Made by a program: the position numbers and the translations under genes | Shown here: piece by piece, positions 1 to 9,922 of the stretch | Position numbering within the stretch: position 1 is the first letter of the stretch | Layout of the letters: the number at the start of each line of letters is the position of its first letter | The notes under the pieces: generated by a model | The model's database searches: none | Told to the model about the DNA's origin: nothing | What the model saw: only the letters and a program-made list of their open reading frames with translations | Source of the DNA: Polyangiaceae bacterium | GTDB taxonomy: Bacteria; Myxococcota_A; Polyangia; Polyangiales; Polyangiaceae | DNA length: 64,000 nt | NCBI GenBank assembly: GCA_016712345.1 | Contig: JADJRH010000011.1 | Coordinates: forward strand, 4,650,001-4,714,000 | Direction of reading: 5' to 3'

Positions 1-1
1 G

Positions 2-3000
2 CTTACAACGCTGACAGACTGCGGGTCATGCGGTTCAGTGTGCAACTTGGCAAACGCCTCGGAGTCATGTCAAACAGGCAAGTGTCAGATCGCCGCGTGT
101 GACCAAAACTTTGCAAACTGCGACTTGGTCCCTCAAAACGGCTGCGAAACCAACCTTCTTACTACCACCGACCACTGCGGCGCCTGCGGCAACAAGTGCG
201 TGGCCATAAACGGCACCAATTCATGCGTCAACAGCGCCTGCGCACCCCAATGTGCGCCGTTTTTCGGCGATTGTGACATCTATCGCGAAAATGGATGTGA
301 AACGCCGATTTATACAACCGACAACTGCGGCGCCTGCGGGGTTGTTTGTTCCTTCCCGAATGCAACGCCTGTGTGCGATCTGACGGTTTGCAAAATCACC
401 GCTTGTCACCCTGGATTTGCAAACTGTGACGGTCAAGTTCCCAACGGGTGTGAAACTCCAATCACCACCGTTCAAAACTGCGGAGCCTGCGGAAACTCGT
501 GCAACGTGAACGGTGGACACGCTTCAGGCGTTGCGTGTGTACAACAAACGTGCGTGATCGAGGCGTGCGAACCCGGGTATGGAGACTGCGACAGTTCACC
601 AGCGAACGGGTGTGAAGTTGACCTGCTCGCCAATGTACAAAACTGCGGCGGTTGCGGGATCGCCTGCTCCAACGGGCACGGCACAACAACGTGCAACGCC
701 GGTTCTTGTGTACCCACCTGCGCAGAAGGGTACACCGATTGCGACGGAAACCCCACCAACGGCTGTGAAACCAACACCAAGGCCACGTGTGGGCAATGTG
801 TTTCGGGCGGCGTTTCGTGCCGCGACATTCGAAGCAAAGATGCCACCGCAGCGAGCGGTGTGTACATGATCGACGAGGACGGAAACGGTCCGATCGCCGC
901 TCGCAGTGTGTATTGCGACATGACCACCGACGGCGGCGGGTGGACTGCCGTGTTCGTGGGGAAAAACGGCCGCATCAACGTGTTTGACAGGTTTGATACA
1001 GGCTATTACAGCGGTGTGTACTCCGACGCCGAAAGGCGTTATTTGCAGCGTAAACCTGCTTGGAGTCCGGGAGGCGAAATGGCGGTTCAGTGTGGAACGG
1101 CCATGGTCAAGTTCCCCACAACGTTTGCGACCGAAAACTACTTTGCGAACGGCGGCACAACGCCACTCCAGTGGAACCCAATCACTCCAACGGTCATTGC
1201 CGGCACCGTGACCAATCCGCCCAACACTGTGTCGTTTGGAATTAACGCCGGGGAAGGATTTGCGTTTGCCCGCAACCAAAGTGGCAGGTTGGTGTTTGGC
1301 TCTTCGTCCATGTCCAACGTCCTCGATCGGTGCAACACGGTCATCGACAACACCTCCACGCTTCGGGTTTTCTACCGCGAACCGCCACCAAACTCCTGCG
1401 CCGCCGGAACGGCGGATTGCGACAACGACCCGACAAACGGGTGTGAAACGATCACCACCTACGCAACGGGTGGAGCCTGCGGCGTATCGGGGCAAAGCTG
1501 TCGAGCGATCTTGACTGCCAACCCAACGGCGCCTTCGGGTGTGTACACCATTGATCGCGACGGCGGCGGGCCTGAAAAACCTCTGACCGCGTATTGTGAC
1601 ATGAGCACCGACGGCGGCGGGTGGACTGCCTTCTTCGTGGGTAAAAACGGGCCGCTCAATGTGTTTGACCACTTTGAAGCGCCGCTTCATGTGGGTGTAT
1701 CAAAGAGCGCTACCGGGAAATATCTGGTGCGCGCGCCACAGTTCACGAGCCTGACGGGTTTGGAACTCGCGGTATCGTGTGGTCCGGCAATGGTCAAATA
1801 TCCGTGGACCACCCAAATGCGCGATCTGTTCACGCGCGGCGTCCCGATCAATACACACAACCTACCCGCCGGTACGGCGATTGCCGGCACGGTTGTCGCC
1901 GTTCCAAACATGATTTTGGGCGGGGGGGTGACAGGTCAAGACAGCTTTATTTTCACCCAAAACGGCTCCACAACGTTGATGTTTGCGTCCAGCTCCACGT
2001 GGGTCGCTTTCAACAGGTGCAACGGCGTTGTTGACTCCACATCAACGGTTCGACTCTACTACAGAGAGCCTCCCGCATCGGCGTGCACTTCGGGTACGGC
2101 CGATTGCAACGGCGACCCAACGGATGGGTGTGAAACCAATGTGGCGCTTTCGGGTGGATTGTGTACACCGATGGGTAAAACCTGTCGCGAAGTGCAATCA
2201 ACCTACCCATCGGCACCGTCGGGCAATTACGTGCTCGACCCCGACGGCTCGGGCCCGGTAGCCGCCCTCGCCGCCTATTGCGACATGACCACCGACGGCG
2301 GCGGTTGGACAGCGATGTTCACCGGGAAAAACGGGGCCCCCAACTACTTTGACCGGTTTGATACAACCGCATATCAGGGTATCTATAAAAACCCCAACGA
2401 CAAATATCTGCAACGCAAGATTAAGTATGGAGCAACAACGGGGGTTGAACTGGGCGTCTCGTGCGGCGCGGCCATGGTTAAGTTCCCAATGAATGCGGCT
2501 GCGGAGAAGTTTTTCTCGGCGGGTACACAATCTTCGTGGGTGCAACTTCCCGGTGGGACCACGGTGACCGGCACTGTCACGCAAATGCCCAACTACCTCT
2601 TTACCGGCAATGCGCTCAACGTTTCAGGGTTTATCTTTGCCAAAGACCAAAACCCAAACCTGACGTTTGCCTCCAGCCAATCAAACACGCAGTATAACTT
2701 TTGCAACAGCGTGGCGAACACCACGTCCACGGTGCGCGTTTTCTTCCGCGAGCCCGCCGTCAACTGCCCGGCCGGTTTTTCAAACTGCGACGGCGACCCG
2801 ACCAACGGGTGTGAAGTCAACGATGAGTACACATTGGGGGCCTGTCAGGGTGAAACAAGCTGTCAGGCAATTCTTCGCAAACATCCCGGTGTGCCCAGCG
2901 GTATTTACCTTGTCGATGCGGACGGCTCAGGCGGAGCGCCTTCCATCCCCGTTCGCTGCGATATGACCACCGACGGCGGTGGATACACCATGGTCAGGTT

Positions 3001-6000
3001 TGATGAACCTGCCCTTGCCGCGGATCAAACCGCGTACATGGCGATCTGCCAAAAGCTGGGTATGGAGATGATCGTCCCCAGGACGAAGGCCCACGCGCAG
3101 TCGATTTATACTTGGAATCAGAACACGCCTCCCAACCTGGTGAACGTGTTTCCACGCGCTTCCGGCGTGACAACGCTCAAGAGTTTTGCCGGCGTTTGCA
3201 AGGGCGGTTCTTGTCCTTTCTGGATCACCGACTTTGCCACGGGTAAAAACTGCTCCACGAGTGAACCAAGCGGCGACAACCACCCCGCGTACAGTCTGCT
3301 TCGCACAGCTGCCGGCTGCGGAATTGAAGGGACGTGGGCAGACAGCCTGAACAACGTTTCGATTCAGGACTCTGTGATTTGCTCCACCAACGACAAGAAC
3401 GTTTCGGTCCCTCCCCCTCCGTCGGGATTTGGAAACTGCGACGGAAACGGCGCCAATGGGTGTGAAGCGAGTTTGAGTTCAGTCGCCAACTGCGGCGCTT
3501 GCGGAAACACCTGCTCACCGCAAAATGGTCAGCCCACGTGTACATCCGGCGTGTGCGGGCTGAGTGGGTGCAACACCGGTTTTGGCAACTGCGACGGCAG
3601 CGATCTGAACGGGTGTGAAACAAACCTCGTGACAAGCGTTGCGAACTGCGGCTCGTGCGGAAATACATGCACGGTATCGAGTGGAACGCCGACTTGTACA
3701 GGTGGTGAATGTGGAATGGAGTGCGGCGGATCTCCCTGCGCGGCGCCCGCCAATGCATCACCGCTCTGCAACGCCAACGTGTGTACATTCAGCTGCAACA
3801 CCGGTTTTGCCGACTGCGACGGCAATGCTCTAAACGGCTGTGAAGCTTTTCTCTCTTCGCCTGAGCACTGCGGCTCATGCGGTCAAGGCTGCACATTCGA
3901 CAACGGCAATGCCACCTGCAACGCCGGATCGTGTACACTTTCTACCTGCAATGCGGGCTACGGAAACTGCGACGGCGACGATCTGAACGGCTGCGAACTG
4001 GACCTTACCAGTGACAACTCCAACTGCGGCGCCTGCGGAGTGATCTGTACAACCACATGCGCTGCGGGAACATGCGCGGGTCCGGGTTGTATCAATCCGG
4101 GGGGATGTGCGGGCAACTCGGCCCCCACAATCACGTCGTCTCCCGTTACAAGCGGCACCGAAGAGGTGGCTTGGTACTACGCGGCGCTGGCGAAAGACAC
4201 CGACGGCGACACGCTCACCTGGACGCTGCTCCAAGCACCGGCGGGCATGGTTGTCAACGCAAACACCGGCTTGGTTTCGTGGACCCCAGGGCCCACAGCC
4301 GCAGGCACCTACCCCATCGCGCTGCGCGTGGCTGACGAAGGCGGTGCGACGTTTACACAGGCGTTTGGTCTGACCATTGCCGGCGTGAACAATCCACCCA
4401 AGATTGTATCACCGCCGCTTTTGACAGGGATCGCGGGCTCCACCTACCTTTACCCGGCCGCCGCAGTGGACGCGGACAGTCCTTCACTCACCTGGTCTGT
4501 GACGGGTCCGAGCGGGATGACTGTTTCGTCCGCAGGTCTTGTGGAATGGTCTATTCCAAGCGGCACGGCGGGCAACTTCCCTGTCACGCTTGAAGTGTCC
4601 GATGGTCAGGTGACGGCCACGCAAACCTTCTCGGTGGGCGTGTCGGCAGCGGGGGACACCACACCTCCGGTTGTGACCATTACAAGTCCAACAGACGGTT
4701 CTGCGATCACCGAAAAGGTGAACATTGTGGGCACGGTTTCAGACGCGGCGCTCTCGGGCTATCAGGTGCGCGCATGTCGACATTGGGCGCCGGGCGCCCC
4801 CGCCTGCGAGACAATTGCAACCGGAACAGCCCCGGTAACCAATGGTACACTTGCTTCGTTTGATCCAACGTTGCTCGCCAACGGTACGTGGGACATTGAG
4901 GTGGAAGCCACAGATGCGGCGGGCAATGAAAACACGGCCAGTGTGGCGATCGCTGTCACCGGTGATGTCAAACTCGGTGTCATTCGACTTGAGTTGACCG
5001 ACTTGGTTGTTCGGACAACAACGGCCGAAATCAAGATCAACCGCGTTTACGACGGGCTTGATCTGCGCAAGACAGAACTTGGACACGGATTCAGGTTTGA
5101 CTGGCACGTGGGTCACTTGGAGCGTCCCGAGCAGATGAAGGAGGGCTGGACGTCGTTCGTTTGCGGCGGGTTTATTCCAAAGATCTGCCTTGGATCAGGC
5201 TATGACCATCCCGTCAAGTTTTACCTGCCGGACGGGCGCACGTACGAGTTCCTTGTGGAAGTGGAAGGCGACGGCGGCCTGACAAGCATTCACCCCGCGA
5301 GGCCTGTGTACACAGAGCAGAGCACGTACGGTGCAACGCTTGAAACGCTCAACTCGGCCTTTGTGCCCTACTCAACCGTTGACTTTGACTTGTACGAGAG
5401 CGGCGGAGTTGTGTACGAAGATCTCGACTTTAACGAGTGGGAACCTTCGTACTACGAGCTTCACACAGAGCGCGGCGAGGTCATCACCTTTAAGACGCAA
5501 ACGTTTGAGGTGGTGAAGATCAAAGACGAGCAGGGCGTGGTGATTGAGCTGTCAGGTGGCAACATTGTTGTCGACGGTAACCCGGCGGTGGCCGTGCAAA
5601 CAGGCCCGGATGGGCTGATTAAGAAGTTGACAGACACGGGCACCGGCCGTCAGGTGAACTACGTTCACAACGCCGCCGGTGAGTTGATTGAAGTGACAAC
5701 GGTGGACGGGTTTACCCAAACGTATGGGTATGCCGCGGGGCACCGATTGGTATCTTACCAAACCACGGGCGAAGGTTCGGACAGCTACTTCTACGATGAA
5801 CGCGGCCGTCTGACAAAACAGACAAACGCCGACGGCGCCGTGATCCAGTTTGAGTACGACGAGCAGGGTAGAACGGTGACCACAACCGACGTTGCCGGAA
5901 ATTCCGTTGTGACAGAGTATGACAGCTTGGGTAGGGTCACTCAGGTGACCGATCCGCTCGGCCATACAAACAGCATGACGTACGTTGGAAACAGCAAAAA

Positions 6001-9000
6001 CGTCGCCACGCGGACCGACGCGTTGGGCCATGTTGAATCGTTTGAATACGACTCTCGCGGCCGAAAAACCAAGGTTACAAACGCCCTGGGAGCATCGGTG
6101 CAGGTAACGTACGACTCCATGAGCGACAGACCCCTCCAAATCATTGATGCGGCGGGACGCACGTATCAGGAAACGGTCGACTCGTCGGGCCGAGCCACGG
6201 CGTTCATCCAACCCGACGGCGCAGTGGTAAGATCGTTCAGCTATCCCAACCCCACAACAACGGTTGTGACAGACGCCAGGGGAAACACCGAAACGTACAA
6301 CTTTGACTCAAAAGCCAGGGTCACGGCGTACACAAACGCGAGTGGTGCAACGTGGACGTCTGTGTTTGACGACACGTTGCACACGAACACAACAACGCTG
6401 CCCGACGGTTCCACAACGCACACCCAAGTGGACGGCATGGGTAGGAGCAAACAGGTCATCACCACCAACGGCGATGAGTTTAACTACGGGTGGAAGCCCG
6501 ACGGTTCGATCGACCAGGTGGCCCGACCGGACGGCCTCATCCACAAGTGGAACAACTCGCCTGGAGGAAAGCCGTCTTCGGTGCAATTGGGTGGAACGGA
6601 GTTGCAACACTACGGATATGACGCGCTTGGACGGCTCACCCTTGAAACCGGGGTTGGAACATTCAAGGCGTACGAATACGATGCAGCCGGCAGGCGTACA
6701 CTCATGACGACCGAATCGGGCACCATTGTGTACGCTTACGACGCCGCCGGGAAGGTGACTTCGCTTCAGGCGCAAAACGGTCGAAGTGTGACCTACGAAC
6801 ACGACGCGGCCGGTCAACTGACGGCTGTCCAAGATTCAAGCGGTCGCCGCCGTGAAATGAGCTACGATCCCACGGGAAGAATCACTTCGTACCTGGACGA
6901 GTTGGGTAGAACGCTGTCGGTGGATTGGGACGAAAACGGCCGTTTGCACGAGGTGACGTACCCCGACGGTCGTCACATCCACTGGACATTCTACCCGGGC
7001 GATTCACTCGACTTTGAAGAGCAATTGGTAGCGTCTGTGAGCGATATTGAAGGCGTGGCTTGGGCATACGATTACAACCCCGAGGGTAAGATCTCGGAGG
7101 TGACGGATGCTCTCGGCAACCTGACCTCGTATCAATATGACACAACGGGTCACATCACTCAGGTGGTTGATCAGCTCGCCCGAGTCACGTCGATGACTTG
7201 GTCACCAGATGGGATCACCTCCATGACAACGCCGGACGGCTCTGTCCAAACATGGGTATATTCTCCCAACGGGGATGTGGATTGGACGCGAGCCGACGGA
7301 ACAACCGTTTCCACGCTCACGAGCGGCGAAACAACAACTGTCACGCTGCCGAGCGGTGGGGTGTACACAGTGCATCGCGACCCGTCAACGGGAGAAACAA
7401 TGGAACAAGGCGCGCCGGCAGGTGCGGTGACAGAAGTTCGAAACTCGCGCGGAACGGTAGATTCGTTTACCACCGCCGACGGCGCGAGCGTGGATGTCTC
7501 CTACACTCCCGAGGGGAAGATCGCGGGCGCCACCGCCAAAGCGCCGGGCGGAGCCACCTTTACAAGTTCGTACTCGTACGATGCGGCCGGAAGGGTAACC
7601 TCCATGGTCGACCCAGCGGGCGAAACAACAACGTTCGCGTACGACAACGTTGGGCGCGTGACGTTGATCTCGTACGCCAATGGTACACAGATTGTGTATC
7701 AATACGGACTGCTTCACCGTCCGCTGAGCGTGGAACACAAGTCGGGCGGCGTCACGGTGGAAGCGTACACATACGCGTATGATACCCACGGGCGCTTAAC
7801 GTCCGAGACAAATCCTGAAGGCTCGTTTGACTATACCTACGACGCCCTCAACCACTTGACGGGCATCACCAAAACGCTTCCAAATGCGCAGGTAGAAACA
7901 GTGACCCGCACATTCGACGCGGTTGGAAACAAGGTGAGCGAAACCAGCGCCGCCGGAACCACAACGTACACCTACGATGTGAATGATCGGCTTGTCTCCA
8001 CTTCTGGACCCAACGGAACAACAACCTACCAGTATAACGGCCGCGGCGCCCTGACCTCCGTAGCGGCGCCCACGGGTACAACCGTTTATGGGTATGACGA
8101 CCTTGACAGACTGACGAGCGTAACGCTGCCGGGTGGTCAGGTGATCGCCTACAAATACGACGTCACCGGGCGGCTTTTGGCCCGAAATGATGGAACAGGC
8201 GAGAGGCGTTGTCTACCCATGCCCGCGAGGCTCGACGGGTTTGACGACTGTGCACTCAACTATGGAGCCGGGGGTGCCGATCCGGCTGCCTACAGCTTCG
8301 GCCCGGCGGGGCTCGCCGGCGTACACCACGGTGGAAACACCTTCCGACCGTTCACGACCGATCGCGGTTCGGTCACCGGCCTTACCGACGGCTCGGGGAA
8401 CTCGATCGCCACACGCTCGTATGACGTGGACGGTGCCATTGCGAGCAACACGGGAACGTTCTTTGAACATGGGTATCTTGGCGAGCGCCAGGATGTTTCC
8501 ACGGGGCTTGTGTACCTTCGCCATCGTTGGTATGCGCCGGCTCTGGGTAGATTCTTAACGCCCGACTCGGCATCGGCGGCGGCCGATGACACCCGCGCGC
8601 TGCATCGTTATGCGTACGCAGGCGGCGACCCGATCAACAAGGTGGACCGCGCTGGAACCGTATTCTCGATTGCCGGTGTCACAGTATCGCTGAGTATCAG
8701 CCAAACACTGGCATACGTGGACCGCGTCGCCCGCTTCTGCCTCGGCGGGAAGATCACCAAAAACCTCTTTAAGGCGGTGGCGAGTTACCTGACAGAAAAG
8801 ATCGCCGACTTTGTACTCGGCCAATTCCTCGGCCCGCGCATACCGGGGCTTCGCGAGGGTACCGAATATAAGTTCCAACAAATCATCTCTTGGATCGTGT
8901 GCGGCGACGTGGATGTGACAGATCTGGGCGCGCTGCTCTTACCTGGAGATATTGAGTTTGAAGTGGAGGTAGACAACTGCGGCAAACGGGTAACTCGTTC

Positions 9001-9403
9001 TGGAACGAACAGTGCCGCGGCGTTTACCTGCAATGACGATATGCGGGCCGAGGTGGGTAAGAACGGCGTGGACATCGTGATCGCCGGTGTTTTCCCTGTA
9101 GAACTGAAGCGAACCGGAGCCGCCATTCGAGAGGAGCAAACCAAGCGGTGGTGCCGGTTTGCCTATGAGCAACATGCGTATGTGGTGTTGTTCGTGTTCA
9201 AAGACTTCCCCTCGGAATCAAAACACGCCGAAGAGGCAGGCATTTGTTGGACCTGCTGGAACAGATCGGGTTGCGGAAGAACCGGCATCTTGGGAAGTGT
9301 GTACATCGCCGTCGGGCTTGAGCAAAACTCCAGCGGCAGTCGCAAGTTCATTCCCGATCTGCGGGGCGTTTGCGGTCAGCTCCAGGGCAAGCTGACCGAT
9401 TGA
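2..9403 (+). CDS. Giant secreted RHS/YD-repeat protein with Cys-rich and fibrinogen-like modules and a nuclease-like C-terminus (5' truncated)
   Basis: The frame is open from the first bases, so the N-terminus lies upstream; residues here count from the GTG at 38. In order: Cys-rich repeats of the form NCDG..NGCE..NCGACG (1-260); four segments with the fibrinogen-domain signature CDMTTDGGGWT (near 292, 518, 746, 973); more Cys-rich repeats (about 1125-1350); two putative Ig (He_PIG-like) domains (1361-1540); another Ig-like domain (to 1640); an RHS-type leader; YD repeats (about 1850-2815); and the RHS core HRWYAPALGRFLTPDS (2828) ending near DPINKVDRAG. The last 250 residues differ in character and hold D3012..E3022-L-K3024, a PD-(D/E)XK-like pattern. 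In known RHS proteins the YD shell encloses a C-terminal toxin; a secreted contact-dependent toxin is my inference. No immunity-like gene follows. Confidence 0.9.
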   Translation, partial: LTTLTDCGSCGSVCNLANASESCQTGKCQIAACDQNFANCDLVPQNGCETNLLTTTDHCGACGNKCVAINGTNSCVNSACAPQCAPFFGDCDIYRENGCETPIYTTDNCGACGVVCSFPNATPVCDLTVCKITACHPGFANCDGQVPNGCETPITTVQNCGACGNSCNVNGGHASGVACVQQTCVIEACEPGYGDCDSSPANGCEVDLLANVQNCGGCGIACSNGHGTTTCNAGSCVPTCAEGYTDCDGNPTNGCETNTKATCGQCVSGGVSCRDIRSKDATAASGVYMIDEDGNGPIAARSVYCDMTTDGGGWTAVFVGKNGRINVFDRFDTGYYSGVYSDAERRYLQRKPAWSPGGEMAVQCGTAMVKFPTTFATENYFANGGTTPLQWNPITPTVIAGTVTNPPNTVSFGINAGEGFAFARNQSGRLVFGSSSMSNVLDRCNTVIDNTSTLRVFYREPPPNSCAAGTADCDNDPTNGCETITTYATGGACGVSGQSCRAILTANPTAPSGVYTIDRDGGGPEKPLTAYCDMSTDGGGWTAFFVGKNGPLNVFDHFEAPLHVGVSKSATGKYLVRAPQFTSLTGLELAVSCGPAMVKYPWTTQMRDLFTRGVPINTHNLPAGTAIAGTVVAVPNMILGGGVTGQDSFIFTQNGSTTLMFASSSTWVAFNRCNGVVDSTSTVRLYYREPPASACTSGTADCNGDPTDGCETNVALSGGLCTPMGKTCREVQSTYPSAPSGNYVLDPDGSGPVAALAAYCDMTTDGGGWTAMFTGKNGAPNYFDRFDTTAYQGIYKNPNDKYLQRKIKYGATTGVELGVSCGAAMVKFPMNAAAEKFFSAGTQSSWVQLPGGTTVTGTVTQMPNYLFTGNALNVSGFIFAKDQNPNLTFASSQSNTQYNFCNSVANTTSTVRVFFREPAVNCPAGFSNCDGDPTNGCEVNDEYTLGACQGETSCQAILRKHPGVPSGIYLVDADGSGGAPSIPVRCDMTTDGGGYTMVRFDEPALAADQTAYMAICQKLGMEMIVPRTKAHAQSIYTWNQNTPPNLVNVFPRASGVTTLKSFAGVCKGGSCPFWITDFATGKNCSTSEPSGDNHPAYSLLRTAAGCGIEGTWADSLNNVSIQDSVICSTNDKNVSVPPPPSGFGNCDGNGANGCEASLSSVANCGACGNTCSPQNGQPTCTSGVCGLSGCNTGFGNCDGSDLNGCETNLVTSVANCGSCGNTCTVSSGTPTCTGGECGMECGGSPCAAPANASPLCNANVCTFSCNTGFADCDGNALNGCEAFLSSPEHCGSCGQGCTFDNGNATCNAGSCTLSTCNAGYGNCDGDDLNGCELDLTSDNSNCGACGVICTTTCAAGTCAGPGCINPGGCAGNSAPTITSSPVTSGTEEVAWYYAALAKDTDGDTLTWTLLQAPAGMVVNANTGLVSWTPGPTAAGTYPIALRVADEGGATFTQAFGLTIAGVNNPPKIVSPPLLTGIAGSTYLYPAAAVDADSPSLTWSVTGPSGMTVSSAGLVEWSIPSGTAGNFPVTLEVSDGQVTATQTFSVGVSAAGDTTPPVVTITSPTDGSAITEKVNIVGTVSDAALSGYQVRACRHWAPGAPACETIATGTAPVTNGTLASFDPTLLANGTWDIEVEATDAAGNENTASVAIAVTGDVKLGVIRLELTDLVVRTTTAEIKINRVYDGLDLRKTELGHGFRFDWHVGHLERPEQMKEGWTSFVCGGFIPKICLGSGYDHPVKFYLPDGRTYEFLVEVEGDGGLTSIHPARPVYTEQSTYGATLETLNSAFVPYSTVDFDLYESGGVVYEDLDFNEWEPSYYELHTERGEVITFKTQTFEVVKIKDEQGVVIELSGGNIVVDGNPAVAVQTGPDGLIKKLTDTGTGRQVNYVHNAAGELIEVTTVDGFTQTYGYAAGHRLVSYQTTGEGSDSYFYDERGRLTKQTNADGAVIQFEYDEQGRTVTTTDVAGNSVVTEYDSLGRVTQVTDPLGHTNSMTYVGNSKNVATRTDALGHVESFEYDSRGRKTKVTNALGASVQVTYDSMSDRPLQIIDAAGRTYQETVDSSGRATAFIQPDGAVVRSFSYPNPTTTVVTDARGNTETYNFDSKARVTAYTNASGATWTSVFDDTLHTNTTTLPDGSTTHTQVDGMGRSKQVITTNGDEFNYGWKPDGSIDQVARPDGLIHKWNNSPGGKPSSVQLGGTELQHYGYDALGRLTLETGVGTFKAYEYDAAGRRTLMTTESGTIVYAYDAAGKVTSLQAQNGRSVTYEHDAAGQLTAVQDSSGRRREMSYDPTGRITSYLDELGRTLSVDWDENGRLHEVTYPDGRHIHWTFYPGDSLDFEEQLVASVSDIEGVAWAYDYNPEGKISEVTDALGNLTSYQYDTTGHITQVVDQLARVTSMTWSPDGITSMTTPDGSVQTWVYSPNGDVDWTRADGTTVSTLTSGETTTVTLPSGGVYTVHRDPSTGETMEQGAPAGAVTEVRNSRGTVDSFTTADGASVDVSYTPEGKIAGATAKAPGGATFTSSYSYDAAGRVTSMVDPAGETTTFAYDNVGRVTLISYANGTQIVYQYGLLHRPLSVEHKSGGVTVEAYTYAYDTHGRLTSETNPEGSFDYTYDALNHLTGITKTLPNAQVETVTRTFDAVGNKVSETSAAGTTTYTYDVNDRLVSTSGPNGTTTYQYNGRGALTSVAAPTGTTVYGYDDLDRLTSVTLPGGQVIAYKYDVTGRLLARNDGTGERRCLPMPARLDGFDDCALNYGAGGADPAAYSFGPAGLAGVHHGGNTFRPFTTDRGSVTGLTDGSGNSIATRSYDVDGAIASNTGTFFEHGYLGERQDVSTGLVYLRHRWYAPALGRFLTPDSASAAADDTRALHRYAYAGGDPINKVDRAGTVFSIAGVTVSLSISQTLAYVDRVARFCLGGKITKNLFKAVASYLTEKIADFVLGQFLGPRIPGLREGTEYKFQQIISWIVCGDVDVTDLGALLLPGDIEFEVEVDNCGKRVTRSGTNSAAAFTCNDDMRAEVGKNGVDIVIAGVFPVELKRTGAAIREEQTKRWCRFAYEQHAYVVLFVFKDFPSESKHAEEAGICWTCWNRSGCGRTGILGSVYIAVGLEQNSSGSRKFIPDLRGVCGQLQGKLTD

Positions 9404-9422
9404 TAAAACGCGGTTCCGAGAC

Positions 9423-9454
9423 GCGGCGGGCGCCTTCCCTCCAGGCCCCGCCGC
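9423..9454 (+). terminator. Possible terminator after the RHS gene
   Basis: Twenty bases after the RHS stop codon, GCGGCGGG (9423-9430) and CCCGCCGC (9447-9454) form an 8-bp perfect stem with a 16-nt loop. No T-run follows, so intrinsic termination is only suggested. Confidence 0.4.
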
Positions 9455-9469
9455 TACCACCTGTTTCTG

Positions 9470-9520
9470 TCTACGAAAGTTTTCGTTGACAATCTACGAA
9501 AGCCGTCGTAGACATCCTTG
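9470..9520 (+). promoter_or_regulatory. Promoter and twin palindromic operators of the blaI-like gene
   Basis: A -35 TTGACA (9486-9491) and a -10-like TAGACA (9509-9514) are separated by 17 bp. Two palindromes overlay them: ACGAAA-GT-TTTCGT (9473-9486) and TCTACGA-N6-TCGTAGA (9493-9512). The first precedes the -35 and the second covers the spacer and -10, as expected for repressor sites. Self-repression by the BlaI-like protein is inferred from the family. The ATG at 9521 lies about 7 nt after the -10 and has no Shine-Dalgarno sequence, suggesting a leaderless transcript. Confidence 0.65.
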
Positions 9521-9922
9521 ATGTCTCCAAAACCCCTGCCAACCGACGCTGAGCTGTCCATTCTCGCGGTGCTCTGGCGGCGCGGCCCGAGCACCGTTCG
9601 CGATGTGTGGGCCGACCTGAACGAGCGCGAGGGTACCGGTTACACAACGGTGCTCAAGCTCCTTCAGATCATGACGCAAAAAGGCTTTGTAAAACGCGAC
9701 GAGGCGCAGCGCGCCCACGTTTACAAAGCCGCCGCGGGTGAAGAGCAAACGCAAAAAAAGCTTGTCGGTGACCTGATGAGCCGGGCGTTCAACGGCTCGG
9801 CGAGCACACTTGTCATGCGCGCATTGTCTATAAAACCCGCATCGGAAGAAGAGTTGCGGCAGATACGGGCACTGCTCGACGCGGCTGAAAAAGGTGGTGC
9901 GCCCGGAGGCAATACAACATGA
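9521..9922 (+). CDS. BlaI/MecI/CopY-family transcriptional repressor
   Basis: This 133-residue protein has the winged-helix N-terminus of BlaI/MecI repressors: LPTDAELSILAVLWRRGPST, then VRDVWADL, then TGYTTVLKLLQIMTQKGFV (recognition helix and wing). The C-terminal dimerisation helices follow. Family members bind palindromic operators as dimers and are inactivated by proteolysis triggered by a partner M56 membrane protease. The M56 gene here starts inside this stop codon (ATGA overlap at 9919-9922), so the two are translationally coupled. I chose the ATG at 9521 over the TTG at 9518 because it fits the promoter as a leaderless start. The target regulon beyond this operon is unknown. Confidence 0.9.
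   Translation: MSPKPLPTDAELSILAVLWRRGPSTVRDVWADLNEREGTGYTTVLKLLQIMTQKGFVKRDEAQRAHVYKAAAGEEQTQKKLVGDLMSRAFNGSASTLVMRALSIKPASEEELRQIRALLDAAEKGGAPGGNTT

Noticed and set aside
596..1690. Minus-strand ORF of 364 codons in the RHS gene
   Set aside because: Composition is shadow-like; the opposite frame holds regular Cys and fibrinogen-type repeats.
2..4110. Repeated blocks at the start of the window taken as a CRISPR array or DNA satellite
   Set aside because: The repeat lies at protein level (NGCE/CGACG) with varying spacing and diverged DNA; no spacer structure.
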